Source of the DNA: CAVTND01 sp963735955
GTDB lineage: Bacteria; Pseudomonadota; Gammaproteobacteria; Burkholderiales; Burkholderiaceae_F
Length of the DNA: 64,000 nucleotides
Assembly: GCA_963735955.1 (NCBI GenBank)
Contig: CAVTND010000016.1
Span: 372,001-436,000, forward strand
Direction of reading: 5' to 3'
Part shown: positions 35,138 through 44,560 of the stretch, piece by piece
How the letters are laid out: every line of letters begins with the position of its first letter
Numbering within the stretch: the stretch's first letter is position 1
Notes under the pieces: generated by a model
Told to the model about the DNA's origin: nothing
What the model saw: only the letters and a program-made list of their open reading frames with translations
Databases searched by the model: none
Made by a program: the position numbers and the translations under genes

Positions 35138-38100
35138 GGCGTGCTACATCCCGTGCTGATCCAGGTGGCGATGGCGTTGTAGCCCGCGCTGCCGTCGGGA
35201 GGACCGCCGCGGTCTGGCCCACGGCACCGGCCGGATGCGGCACGGTTGATGGGCGTTGCAGCAGCGCGTTCGATGCGACAGTGCTCGCGTTGCAGGCGTT
35301 GGAGACCATCGTCAGCGTGACGTTGTAGTCACCCTCGGCATCACCGGTCAGGACGTAGCGGTTGCGCAGATAGGACTGTCCGGTCTGCGCGGCGCCGGCA
35401 TTACCGGTTGGCTGGTGGCAGATCACGCAATTGGCCTTGATCACCGGGTAGACCGTGGCGTCGAACGCGCTGCGCGACAGCGGAGTTGCGGTGCGCACCG
35501 GACTGTTGCTCACCGACACGTTGTTGAAGTACTGGCCGCCGAGGTCCATCCACTCGGTCATCAACCGCTTCTCGGCGGCGTTGAGCAGCGTCGAATGGTC
35601 TGGCGCGCCGGCCGGTGGATTCGGATGCGCGGTGCGCGCCGCGGCCGAGGCCTTCAGCGGTTCGCCGAACATGATCTCGCCCAGGCGACTGCTGCGCGTC
35701 AAGCCGGCAGCGTTGCCGGCCATGTTGTCCACCAGCGGCGAATTGCGCACGACCACCGGCACGCCTTCTTCAAGCCGTGTGACCGGCTGTCCGCTGACCG
35801 GATCAATCACCGGATCACCGACCAGCAGTTCCTCGTACGACACCAGGCGGCCGGTGCCCGCGACGGTGGCGCGCAGGTCGAGCTTGGCCGGGTCGCTGTG
35901 GCAGGTGGTGCAGGTGTTGGCGCCGTTGGTACCGCGGCTGCGCGTCCAGAGCGGTGCGATGTGATCGGGGTAGTTGATGATGCCGTTGACCGGCACCGTC
36001 GTCGCGAGGTCGTCCGCCGCATTGGTGTTGCCGGTGTAGCGCACGACGATGCTCGGGCGGGCAGTGACGCCGGCCTTGGTCGTGTCGGCCCAGTTGTCGG
36101 CATGGACGAGATCGGTGCCGAGGTTCAGCGCAGTCGCATCGAGCCGCGTGCGGGTCGAAGCCATCGTCTCGCCGGATTGATGCGCGGCAGCCATCGCCGG
36201 CATCAGCGCTGCGGGCAGCGAGTTGACGATCGAGCCCGAATTCAGAGAGGCGCCGCGCCGAGGGCTATGGCAGCCGTCGCAGGTGCGCCGTTCACCCGGT
36301 CGCACCTGGATCCAGTTCAGGTGAGTCTGAAGCGCACGACCCTTGGCGTCGAGAATCGACAGTGCCAGCGGCGTGTCGGCCGGCACCTGCAGCTTGAACG
36401 AGCCGTCCGGCTCCACTGCTGCGTATCCGAGGATCTGCTGCGGCTCGAATTCGGTCTCGCCGATCGCCTCGCGCATGCCGACCGCGCCCGCCTGCGGTGC
36501 GACGGCGCGTATGGCGCGCACGAAATAGGCCGGCGCACAGCGATACGCGGGATTGGCCGGGTCCTTGATCTTCACGAGATCCGGCACCTGCGAGCGTGTG
36601 TCGGCGGCGTCGACCGGAGCGGTCTTGGCGATGCCCGCGCTGCAGCCTGACTGCAAGTCCACCGGTGCGAGCATCGATTCGCCCATCCGATCGAGGCCGT
36701 CGGTGTCGTACACGCTACGCACCTCGATCAGTGCCAGGTTCTGCGCCTGCAGCACTGGATCGACAACGGTCGGTTGCGTGGCATTCGGTTCGGGACGCTG
36801 CAGGATCGCGACCGGGTCGGTGTACATGAAGCCCGACGGCGGTGCGGCCACGATCAGGAAGGTCTGCTTGGACGGATCGACCATGTAGATCGAGTAGACG
36901 GCGGGCGCGTTGTCCTGCACTGGCAGCAGCGCCTGCTGGGCGCGTGTCATCGTGTCGTCGGCGAGCATCGCACGCTCGGCGTCGGTCAAGGTAGCGCAGG
37001 GCACGACCGTGCCATTGCGCGTCACCTCGCACGGGCGATAGGCGACCAGCACGCGGTTGGTGCTATCCCACAGAGGGAAGGGCGCCGTGATGCGGCCGAA
37101 CTGCGACAGGCCGCGGCCGAGATCGATTTCCTTCTCGGTCCACTGCACCTGGCCACCCTGGCCTACCACCACCTGCGCGTTGGCCGGCGTGTTCTGCTCG
37201 GAAAAATTGGCGGCGTCGATCAGCATCAGCGCTCCGCCTTCCTGCGTGCCCGACAGGGGCATCAGCGAGGACACCACCTTGCCCTTGTACGGACCACTCG
37301 GGTCCATGTCGCGCGGATGAAGGAAGCTGTTGCCGCCGCTGTGCGCGCCGTAGAGCACGAACATATCAGTGCCGTCGGGCTTGACGCGGAAGATGGCGAA
37401 ACGATTTCGCGGGCCGACGTGCTCCCAGCGCGAGAACATGATGTCGCCGTTGGGCCGCACCACCGGGTTGCGGTCGTGGCTCTGGTTGACCGAGATCTGC
37501 GTGACGGCGCCACCGTTGCGGTCGACCGTGTGCAGGTTGAACACCCGCTCGCGCTCGTACTCGTCGACTGCAAAATAGGTCTGGCCGAGCGCCTGCGTCT
37601 TCGTCGTCGTCTGGCGATTGGAGGTGAACACGAAACCGCGGTCGGCCGGAAGGTAGACCGGATCGACGTCGTCGTCGGTGGTCGAGCTGGTGATACGGCG
37701 GAAGCTGCCGCACGACAGGCCGCCCGCCGTCATGTCGTATTCCCAGATGTTCCAGCGACCGGTGCAGGCCGGCACGCCGCCGACGCTCGACGTGTTGCTG
37801 GTCGGGCAGCGCATCGCGAACACGATCTTCTTGCCGTCGTACGACACTTCGGGGTCGGACACGTCGCCGTTGCCCTGCGTGATCGCGGTGGTGACGTTGA
37901 ACTCGCGCGCGCTCGGCGACGACAGCTCGCGGATCATCAGGTCACCACCGGCGGCAAACGGGGCGCCGTTGGTGGGATTGACGTTCAGCGAGGTCGAACG
38001 CTTGGCGTAGGCAATCGGCACGTTGCCGGTGGCCGTCAGCGTGCTCGGCGCATCCGAGTTCGAGCCGGAGCACCGCCGCACTGAGCCACAGCCGCTGCAA

Positions 38101-38144
38101 CCCGAGCGCTGCTGTAGCCAACGCATGAACTGGAAGTCCCTCAT
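35134..38144 (-). CDS. HzsA-like triheme c-type cytochrome with N-terminal beta-propeller (frame changes at both ends)
   Basis: About 1000 residues. The ATG at 38144 follows GGAGG. Signal/lipobox reading is disturbed by a frame change near 38060. Residues about 90-430 are propeller-like (DPEVSYDGKKIVFAM, DDDVDPVYLPADRGFVFTSN, HDRNPVVRPNGDIMFSRWEH). The next part resembles the hydrazine-synthase alpha region (AAVEPDGSFKLQVPADTPLA, VRPGERRTCDGCHSPRRG). CxxCH motifs are at about 622 (CDGCH), 745 (CTTCH) and 906 (CVICH). After a frame change near 35205 it ends GSAGYNAIATWISTGCSTP. The organism is not anammox-like, so this is an HzsA-related redox protein of unknown substrate, probably lipid-anchored at the outer membrane. 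Confidence 0.8.
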
Positions 38145-38231
38145 GATTGCCTCCATGGAACCTCGCGGATGCGGGACGCGGTGATTGTCCCGAGACAGGC
38201 TCGCGTTGATTGCCTGATGTAGTCGGCTGAT

Positions 38232-39277
38232 TCATGGTTTGATCTTGCGAGTCGCGGGTGATGGCGCTAGGCCATAGTCATGAGTGGTCGGCGCGGGATT
38301 TCCGCCGGCGAGCAGTCCCGCCGAGTAGTGCAGCCTGCCGGCCGCGTCGACGACAACCGCGTCGACGTCGGGGACCGACTCGACGATCGCGAATGCCCTT
38401 GCTCGGCGCCCAGCACGAACACCGTCTTCGACAGCGCCTCGCTGGTCAGTCCGTCCGGCGCGATCACGGTGACGCTGTGCACCGCGTGCGGTGACCTGCC
38501 GGTACGCGGATCGATCAGGTGATGGCAGCGCTCGTCGCCGTCATCGAAGTAGCGCTCGTAGTCGCCCGAGGTGGATACGGCGACATCCTCGAGCGGAAGC
38601 AGCGCCACCACCTCACCCTCGCGGCGCGGATCGCGTACGCCGATCGTCCACGGCCGGCCGCAGCGATCACCCAGCATCCGGCTGTCGCCGCCGGCCGCCA
38701 CCACCGCATGGCGCACGCCATGTCCGGCGAGAATCGCCGCACCGTTGTCGACCGCGTAACCCTTCGCAAAACCGCCGAGGTCGATGCGCACGCCTGGACG
38801 CGCAAAGCGCACGGTACGCGTCGCACGGTCGAGTTGCAGATGCCGATAGCCGATCGATTCGCGCGCGACCGACAACTGCTCCTCCGTCGGCCGGATGCGC
38901 CGGCGATAGTCGTACAGAGTGGCCCGCACTTGCGTACGTGATGTCGAAAGCGCCGCCGGACAGCTCGGAAAACGCGATCGATTGCACCAGCAGGTCGAAC
39001 AATTCGGCACTGACTCTCGACCGGCGCGCGGGCAGCGTCACGGTTGATGCGCGATAGCTCCGACGACTCCTTGTACGGACTCATCAGCGCATCGATCCGG
39101 TGCATCTCGTGCATCACCGCGTCGATCGCTGCGGTGGCCACGACGCGATCGTCGCCCCAAGCCTCGACGTGGATCGCCGTGCCCATGATCGCCTCGTCGC
39201 GGCTGAACCAGCGCCCGGCAGGACCGTACGCTTACCTGGGCGGGCGCCGAGCCAGGCTGCGCAGCGGCGCCTAGCAT
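38232..39277 (-). CDS. apbE: FAD:protein FMN transferase ApbE (frame changes)
   Basis: ApbE covalently attaches FMN to Thr/Ser of exported proteins. Readable blocks: MGTAIHVEAWGDD, MHRIDALMSPYKESSELSRI, GVRIDLGGFAKGYAVDNGAA, GVRHAVVAAGGDSRMLGD, VAVSTSGDYERYF, HHLIDPRTGRSPHAVHSVTV and ALSKTVFVLG, all typical including the Mg-site segment around DPRTG. It starts in the region of MLGAAAQPGSAPAQ (39277) and ends at 38232 after several frame changes (near 39215, 39035-38940 and 38405). It is the first gene of the envelope cluster, 88 bases before the triheme cytochrome, suggesting that one cluster protein is flavinylated. Confidence 0.85.
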
Positions 39278-39622
39278 GAGCGCCCCTAGCCGTGCCCGAC
39301 AGTGGGCGGCAGCGCGAGCCGGCGCACGCAGCCGTTTTCGAACGAAGGCGAATCTGTTTTCAACAATGGAAGGGTCGGTGCGCAGGCAGTGCCGAGCAGG
39401 AAGCTCGGGCTGCGAAGTCCGCGTCGAATGACAGTGAGTACGGGTTCGCCCGACTCTATCGTGTGCGGCGGCGTGCGGCAGTCATGAGGGTGGTTCCTTT
39501 GGGGGAGTCCGTTCGGCCGACCCATCGTCCGATTGGACGTGTGAATCAGGCCCGTACGCGGACCTCACACCTCGCTCCGGCGCCGGCCGAACACGGGTTC
39601 AGATGCTTCCACTCGCCAGAAT
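39278..39622. other. Non-coding leader region between apbE and the duplicated repeat
   Basis: No credible gene on either strand. It should carry the promoter of the minus-strand envelope operon; I see no convincing sigma factor box. TTCGAACGAA occurs near 39336 but is too short to call. Confidence 0.4.
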
Positions 39623-39764
39623 GCTCCCTCGCGCTGCGCGCGGTCCCTCCACGAGGGACGTCGCCCGCCTTCGGGCGGCCGTGCGGCGGTCGGTGTTGCT
39701 CCCTCGCGCTGCGCGCGGTCCCTCCGCGAGGGACGTCGCCCGCCTTCGGACGGCCGTGCGGCGG
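39623..39764. repeat. Two-copy 67-base direct repeat with internal palindromes
   Basis: Copy 1 is 39623-39689 and copy 2 is 39698-39764, separated by eight bases and differing at two positions only. Each copy contains two hairpins: GTCCCTC-C(A/G)-CGAGGGAC and CGCCCGCC-TTC-GGGCGG (the second is mismatched in copy 2). This is the make-up of a REP-like extragenic palindromic element. It lies upstream of parA and may extend the plus-strand frame artificially. Confidence 0.7.
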
Positions 39765-39903
39765 GCTAGATGCCGTGGTTTCCACCGGCTTCTCTGCGCT
39801 GCAAGCGATTCCCCGGTGTGCTGCAATTCCCTGTGGGCCGCTCCGCAAGCAGGCCCTCAGCCGAAGGAGTGTTGGCCTAGATGTCCGTGAGCAAGCACCT
39901 GCG

Positions 39904-40788
39904 ATGCCGGTCGTAGCCGTCATCAATCGCAAAGGCGGCAGCGGCAAGAGCACGCTGGCCACGCACCTCGCTGGGTACTGGGCCAACGCCGGTGCCGCGG
40001 TCATGCTCGGCGACGTCGATCGTCAGCAGTCGACCCAAACGTGGTTGCGTCAGCGCAAGGCACGGCAACTCGGCCAGCGCAAGGAGATCGTCGGCTGGCG
40101 CGTCGATCCCGGGAGCATGGTCCGACCACCCGCCGGCATCGAACACGTCGTTCTCGATACTCCAGGGGGCCTGCGCGGCTTCGATCTGGCGCGCGTCGTG
40201 ATGTATGCGGACGCAATCCTGATACCGGTCTGCAACTCGATCTTCGACCGTGAATCGGCGGCCGAATGCCTGGCCGAGCTGCGCACGCTCCCGCGCATCG
40301 CGACCGGCCGCTGCAAGGTGGCCGTGATCGGCATGCGGCTTGACGCTCGTACCAAGTCGGCCGAGGTACTCCAGGCATGGGCGATGAGCCTGACCGTGCC
40401 TTTCATCGCAGTGCTGCGTGAGTCCCAGACCTATGTCCGCTGTATCGAGAAGGGACTGTCGCTGTTCGACCTGCCGGCCGCTCAGGTCCGGACCGATCTC
40501 GCGCAATGGGAGCCGATCCTGGACTGGTTGCGCCCCATCATGCAGCCGGCCCAGCGGGCGGTCGATGATGCGCAACTGAATCCGCCACGGATCGCCGCGC
40601 CTGTCGGCTCGGCCGCCAACGGCGCCAAAGTACGGGAGACCGGGCGCCGTGAGCCCGAACCGATTGCGCCCGTTCGCCAGCATGCGAATCGCCCAGTCGA
40701 ACCCGCACCGAGCGTCCGCGCCGCTTCGCCATTGAACCGCCTGCTCGACGCGTTGCCGATTCCGCGATTCCTGCAACGCACGCCCTAG
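39904..40788 (+). CDS. Orphan ParA-like ATPase
   Basis: 294 residues from the ATG at 39904, where the deviant Walker A begins: VAVINRKGGSGKSTLATHLA. Other motifs are VMLGDVDRQQSTQTWLRQR, VLDTPGGLRGFDLARVV and ADAILIPVCNSIFDRESAAE. It resembles MipZ/ParA-type positioning ATPases and plasmid ParA-like proteins. The C-terminal ~75 residues are Pro/Ala/Arg-rich with a final helix PLNRLLDALPIPRFLQR. No ParB or parS-like array is seen. A short ORF (39881-39916) with AAGGAG upstream overlaps its start and could couple translation; alternatively a one-base error links the two. Confidence 0.82.
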   Translation: MPVVAVINRKGGSGKSTLATHLAGYWANAGAAVMLGDVDRQQSTQTWLRQRKARQLGQRKEIVGWRVDPGSMVRPPAGIEHVVLDTPGGLRGFDLARVVMYADAILIPVCNSIFDRESAAECLAELRTLPRIATGRCKVAVIGMRLDARTKSAEVLQAWAMSLTVPFIAVLRESQTYVRCIEKGLSLFDLPAAQVRTDLAQWEPILDWLRPIMQPAQRAVDDAQLNPPRIAAPVGSAANGAKVRETGRREPEPIAPVRQHANRPVEPAPSVRAASPLNRLLDALPIPRFLQRTP

Positions 40789-41026
40789 GCGGCTCGTCTC
40801 CCGGCGCTGCAGTCGGAGCGCGGAGTCGCTCTTGGCACTTTGACCGCGCTGTCATGCGGTGTGGCGCCCGAATTGAGGTGAGTCATCTCACCGAGAAGCG
40901 TGAACGGCTTTGTCAGTTCTGCGAAGTGGGCTGCCCTTGATTGCTCACCACCCCTACGGATGATGTGCAAGCACACATTGAACCGGTGAAATTCCGACGG
41001 TCGACCATCTGACGTTCAGTACAAGG

Positions 41027-41482
41027 ATGGAACCAGCTCGTAAGGGATTATTCCAGCGGCGGTCAAAGTTGAAGCTGCCACAGGCATTGCGGGAAGGCGG
41101 ATCGAGTCATCGTGACCCGAGCGCGCTCACGGCGGCTGCGCCGCCTCCGCCAGCCCGCCGGCCGCGAGCCTCGAACGACGGCCTGCAGGAGCTGCTTGCG
41201 AAATCGCTGTGGCCCATGGTTGAAGCCGCGTTCCGGGACATCGAGGAACACATAGAGGCGCGTGTCTTCCGGCTCGACGATATGCAAGTCGTCATTTCTC
41301 GCCCGCTCGCGCGAGACGCAACCAATCGTGACGCGAAGCGGACAGTGACTCTCGAGCTATGGCCTCGGGCCGGACCACGCGTGCTCGTAGTCGAGTGGAG
41401 CGGCCGCCGACCATACATCGTGCATCGCCGGGACGGTGATTGGCTGCAACGCCTTGCCCGGATCTCACGTCAATCCCAGTAA
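41027..41482 (+). CDS. Hypothetical protein
   Basis: 151 residues from an ATG at 41027 (AAGG upstream). The N-terminus is basic with a Pro/Ala tract (TAAAPPPPARRPRAS). Residues about 55-145 look folded, with helix FRDIEEHIEARVFRLDDMQV and strands TVTLELWPRAGPRVLVVEWS, RRPYIVHR. No family recognised. It follows parA on the same strand after 238 bases with no other feature. Confidence 0.45.
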   Translation: MEPARKGLFQRRSKLKLPQALREGGSSHRDPSALTAAAPPPPARRPRASNDGLQELLAKSLWPMVEAAFRDIEEHIEARVFRLDDMQVVISRPLARDATNRDAKRTVTLELWPRAGPRVLVVEWSGRRPYIVHRRDGDWLQRLARISRQSQ

Positions 41483-41644
41483 TCGGAAAGGTTGCTCTGG
41501 AGGAGATGTGGGCGCAACTCGGCTTGTTCTGCCGCGAGCACAGTGCGAGTGAACGGCTAATTTGCGCGGAGTGAGGCGCACGCGCGAACTGTTGCCATGG
41601 TGGTCGCGGTCACTTGCATTGCCGCCCCGGATCCGTTAAGAAAT

Positions 41645-42517
41645 CTATCCCCGGCTTGGCCTCGAGGCGTCTGCCGAGCGGCGCATCATCATCAGCGCCA
41701 ACAGCGCGGAGGCAACCATGAGGAACAGGCTCACCGCGTTGAGCACCGGGCTCGCGCCTTCGCGCATGCGTCCGTACATCATCACCGTCAGCGGCGCGTC
41801 GGAGCCGACAAGCATCAGCGTGGTGTTGAAGTTCTCGAACGACATCAGAAAAGCGATCGCCGCGCTGCCCAGCACAACCGGCAGCAGGTACGGCAGGGTG
41901 ACGGTGGCGAACACGGCAAGTCGCGACGCGCCCAGGTTGTAGGCTGCTTCTTCCAGCGTGATGTCGAAGCGCTTGAGCCGCGCGCCAATGGTCAGCGTGG
42001 CGATCGAGACGATGTACGAGAACTGGCCCAGCACCACCAGTGGCAGGCCGGGGCGCAGAAAGTCCAGTTCCCACCCGAGAACGTCTTCTCCGAACTGCGC
42101 CAGCCGGCTCGCGAATGCCAGGATCGAGATGCCCAGGATCACGCCGGGGATAACAAGCGGCGCCAGCATCAGCAGCGACAGCACCGACTTGCCACGAAAT
42201 CGCGTGCGCTCGATCAGGAATGCGTTGGCGGTTCCGACCGTCACTGATAGCAGCGTGACCCAGCAGGCCACGACCGCGCTGGTCCACAAGCTGCCAAGCA
42301 ATTCCGCGTCGGCGAACAGCCCGATGCGGCCGGCGCCGGCGCGACCGGTGAACCAGTCGAGCGTGAAGCCGCGCCAGGGTGGCGCCGGGTAGGGCGCATC
42401 GTTGAACGCGAACACCGCCACAACGGCCAGCGGAACGAACAGGAACGCAAAGAATCCGATCGCATACACGACGGTGCTCACGCGCAACCAGGCCGGACGT
42501 GGCAGTGAGGGAATCAT
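41645..42517 (-). CDS. ABC transporter permease, PotC-like
   Basis: 290 residues. The ATG at 42517 overlaps the stop of the PotB-like gene (ATGA). Six membrane helices (for example YAIGFFAFLFVPLAVVAVFA, VLSLLMLAPLVIPGVILGIS, LSLFLMVASALLALMMMRR). The permease EAA loop is EEAAYNLGASRLAVFATVTL. It is the second permease of a spermidine/putrescine-type importer. A long frame continuing upstream through the PotB gene is not real. Confidence 0.88.
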   Translation of the reverse strand: MIPSLPRPAWLRVSTVVYAIGFFAFLFVPLAVVAVFAFNDAPYPAPPWRGFTLDWFTGRAGAGRIGLFADAELLGSLWTSAVVACWVTLLSVTVGTANAFLIERTRFRGKSVLSLLMLAPLVIPGVILGISILAFASRLAQFGEDVLGWELDFLRPGLPLVVLGQFSYIVSIATLTIGARLKRFDITLEEAAYNLGASRLAVFATVTLPYLLPVVLGSAAIAFLMSFENFNTTLMLVGSDAPLTVMMYGRMREGASPVLNAVSLFLMVASALLALMMMRRSADASRPSRG

Positions 42518-43392
42518 CGCGTCATCACCTCGCCGAGGTTCTGCCCAGACAACTTCAGGCCCAGCCAGACGATCAGCGTCGAAAGCACCAGCAGCAGGAA
42601 ACCGAACGCCGCGCCCTGCTCCCAGTTGAAGCGCGTGATGAACTGGGTGTAGATCTGCTCGGTGAACCACAGCGAGTTCTTGCCGCCAAGCAGCGTGGGC
42701 GTGAGGTAGTTGCCCAAGGTCAACATGAACACCACGATGCAGCCGGCCGCGATGCCGGGTGCGGCATGAGGAATCACGATCTGGCGCAGGATAGACGCGC
42801 CGGTGCCGCCCAGGTCGTAGGCCGCTTCGATGAGCGAATCGTCCAGGCTTTCCAGCGCACCGACGAGCGGCACCACCATGAACAGCAGCGAGCCGTAGAC
42901 GAGTGCGACGAGGATGGTCGCGTCGTGGTACAGCAGTTCCACGGGTTTGTCCGTGAGGCCGAGCTGCACCAGCAGGGCCGGCAGCACGCCCGATTCGCGC
43001 AGCAGGATCATCCAGCCCAGCGTGCGCACGGTTTCGCTGACCCAGAACGGAATCAGGCACAGCACAAGGAGCAGCGAGCGGCCGCGCCCGCGCACGAGTT
43101 TCGCGATGGTCCAAGCGATCGGGAAGGCGAGCAAAAGCGTGGCTACCGTTGCCACGATCGACAAGACCGCCGTGCGCACGAAGGTGTGCCAGTACAGCGG
43201 CTCGTCGATGAAGGTTCGGTATTGCTGCAGGCTCCATTCGTACTGGCGTGGGGCCACGCGCGCACGCAGCGACGACACTGCCAGGTCGACGTGCGGCAGC
43301 ACGATCAGGCCCACCAGCCACAGCAGCGCGGGCGCGAGCAGCAGCAGGAACAGCAGGCGGGCGAAGGGCGCCGTGTTCGCGGAGGTGTTCAT
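42514..43392 (-). CDS. ABC transporter permease, PotB-like
   Basis: 292 residues, six membrane helices. Conserved parts: PHVDLAVSSLRARVAPRQYE, LLLVLCLIPFWVSETVRTLG, and the EAA loop IEAAYDLGGTGASILRQIVI, followed by VFMLTLGNYLTPTLLGG as in PotB. It forms the channel with the PotC-like protein and is driven by the ATPase encoded 36 bases upstream. Confidence 0.9.
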   Translation of the reverse strand: MNTSANTAPFARLLFLLLLAPALLWLVGLIVLPHVDLAVSSLRARVAPRQYEWSLQQYRTFIDEPLYWHTFVRTAVLSIVATVATLLLAFPIAWTIAKLVRGRGRSLLLVLCLIPFWVSETVRTLGWMILLRESGVLPALLVQLGLTDKPVELLYHDATILVALVYGSLLFMVVPLVGALESLDDSLIEAAYDLGGTGASILRQIVIPHAAPGIAAGCIVVFMLTLGNYLTPTLLGGKNSLWFTEQIYTQFITRFNWEQGAAFGFLLLVLSTLIVWLGLKLSGQNLGEVMTR

Positions 43393-43428
43393 ATTCGGGT
43401 CGGCGGCGCGCAGGGCCCCGTGGCTCTT

Positions 43429-44550
43429 TCACTGCGACGGTGCAGTCACGGCAGGCTTCACCGCGAAGCACACGGCACGCTGCGGATCGAAGCTGAACGC
43501 CACCGTCTCGCCCACGCGCAAGTCGGCGAAGCTCCCGGTCTGCGGCAGCGCGATGCGGAACTCGGCGCCCGTGTCTACTTCGCGCAGCAGCACGGCGGAA
43601 TTGGCGCCGTCGAACAGCAAGCTGTCTACCTGGCCGCGGTAGCGCGGCTGGGCGGCCGGCAACTCGTCGGCGTCGCGCGCCAGGCTCAGCGCTTCGGGCC
43701 GTACGAAGGCCTGCACGGCCTGACCCGCGACCACCGGATCGCTGCGACGGGCGGAAAGCAGCAGGCCTTTGTCCGCGCTCAGCTCGACCGTGTCGCCGCG
43801 AACGGCGGTGGCGCGCCCGTCGAACCGATTGTTCGCACCGACGAAACTGGCGACGAACGGCGTGTGCGGCTCGTAGTAAAGCTGCTGCGGCGTGCCGACC
43901 TGCTCAAAGCGTCCGGCGTTCATCACAGCTACATGGTCCGATAGCACAAGCGCTTCGGACTGGTCGTGCGTGATGTACACGAACGTGGTGCCGAAGGCGG
44001 CCTGCAACTGCTTCAGCTCGATCTTCATGTGCTCGCGCAGCTTCAGGTCGAGCGCGCCGAGCGGTTCGTCCAGCAGCAACAGCGTGGGCTCCAGCACCAG
44101 GCTCCGCGCGATGGCCACGCGCTGCTTCTGCCCGCCGGAGAGCTGGTCGACACGCTTCGCCTGCGCCCCCGGCAGGCTCACGCGATCGAGCATCTGCGCG
44201 ACGCGCCGCGCGATCTCGTTGCGCGGCACGCCGCGCCGCGCCAGGCCGTAACCCACGTTGTCGCCCACCGACATCATCGGGAACAGCGCCAAGTGCTGGA
44301 ACACCATGTTCACTGGGCGGCGGTTCGGGGCCACGCCGTTCATCGGCCTGCCACCGATGCGGATATCGCCGGCGTCCGGCGCAATGAAGCCGGCGATCAT
44401 GCGCAGCAACGTCGTCTTGCCGCAGCCGGAGGGGCCGAGGATCGAGAAGAAACTGCCGTGCTCGACGCTGAACGAAAGTTCGTCGACGGCGGCGTGGCCG
44501 CCGAAGCGCTTGACGACGCGCTCGGCCTGCAGGTCGGGCGCTGTCGTCAT
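43429..44550 (-). CDS. ABC transporter ATP-binding protein, PotA-like
   Basis: 373 residues. Walker A GPSGCGKTT, signature LSGGQKQRVAIARSL, Walker B LLLLDEPLGALDLKLRE, and H-loop YITHDQSEAL are all intact. The C-terminal ~110 residues form a TOBE domain (AQPRYRGQVDSLLFDGANSA, LRVGETVAFSF) as in PotA/FbpC. The start MTTAPDLQAERV at 44550 lies 11 bases after the binding-protein stop. The operon order is binding protein, ATPase, PotB, PotC. Confidence 0.92.
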   Translation of the reverse strand: MTTAPDLQAERVVKRFGGHAAVDELSFSVEHGSFFSILGPSGCGKTTLLRMIAGFIAPDAGDIRIGGRPMNGVAPNRRPVNMVFQHLALFPMMSVGDNVGYGLARRGVPRNEIARRVAQMLDRVSLPGAQAKRVDQLSGGQKQRVAIARSLVLEPTLLLLDEPLGALDLKLREHMKIELKQLQAAFGTTFVYITHDQSEALVLSDHVAVMNAGRFEQVGTPQQLYYEPHTPFVASFVGANNRFDGRATAVRGDTVELSADKGLLLSARRSDPVVAGQAVQAFVRPEALSLARDADELPAAQPRYRGQVDSLLFDGANSAVLLREVDTGAEFRIALPQTGSFADLRVGETVAFSFDPQRAVCFAVKPAVTAPSQ

Positions 44551-44560
44551 TGCGCGCAGG

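Noticed and set aside
39292..39903. N-terminal extension of ParA through the duplicated repeat
   Set aside because: It translates non-coding palindromes; ParA proteins begin at the VAVINRKGGSGKST segment.
41645..43471. Apparent 608-residue fused permease
   Set aside because: Its upstream half overlaps the PotB-like gene in a wrong frame; two separate permeases with an ATGA overlap explain the region.
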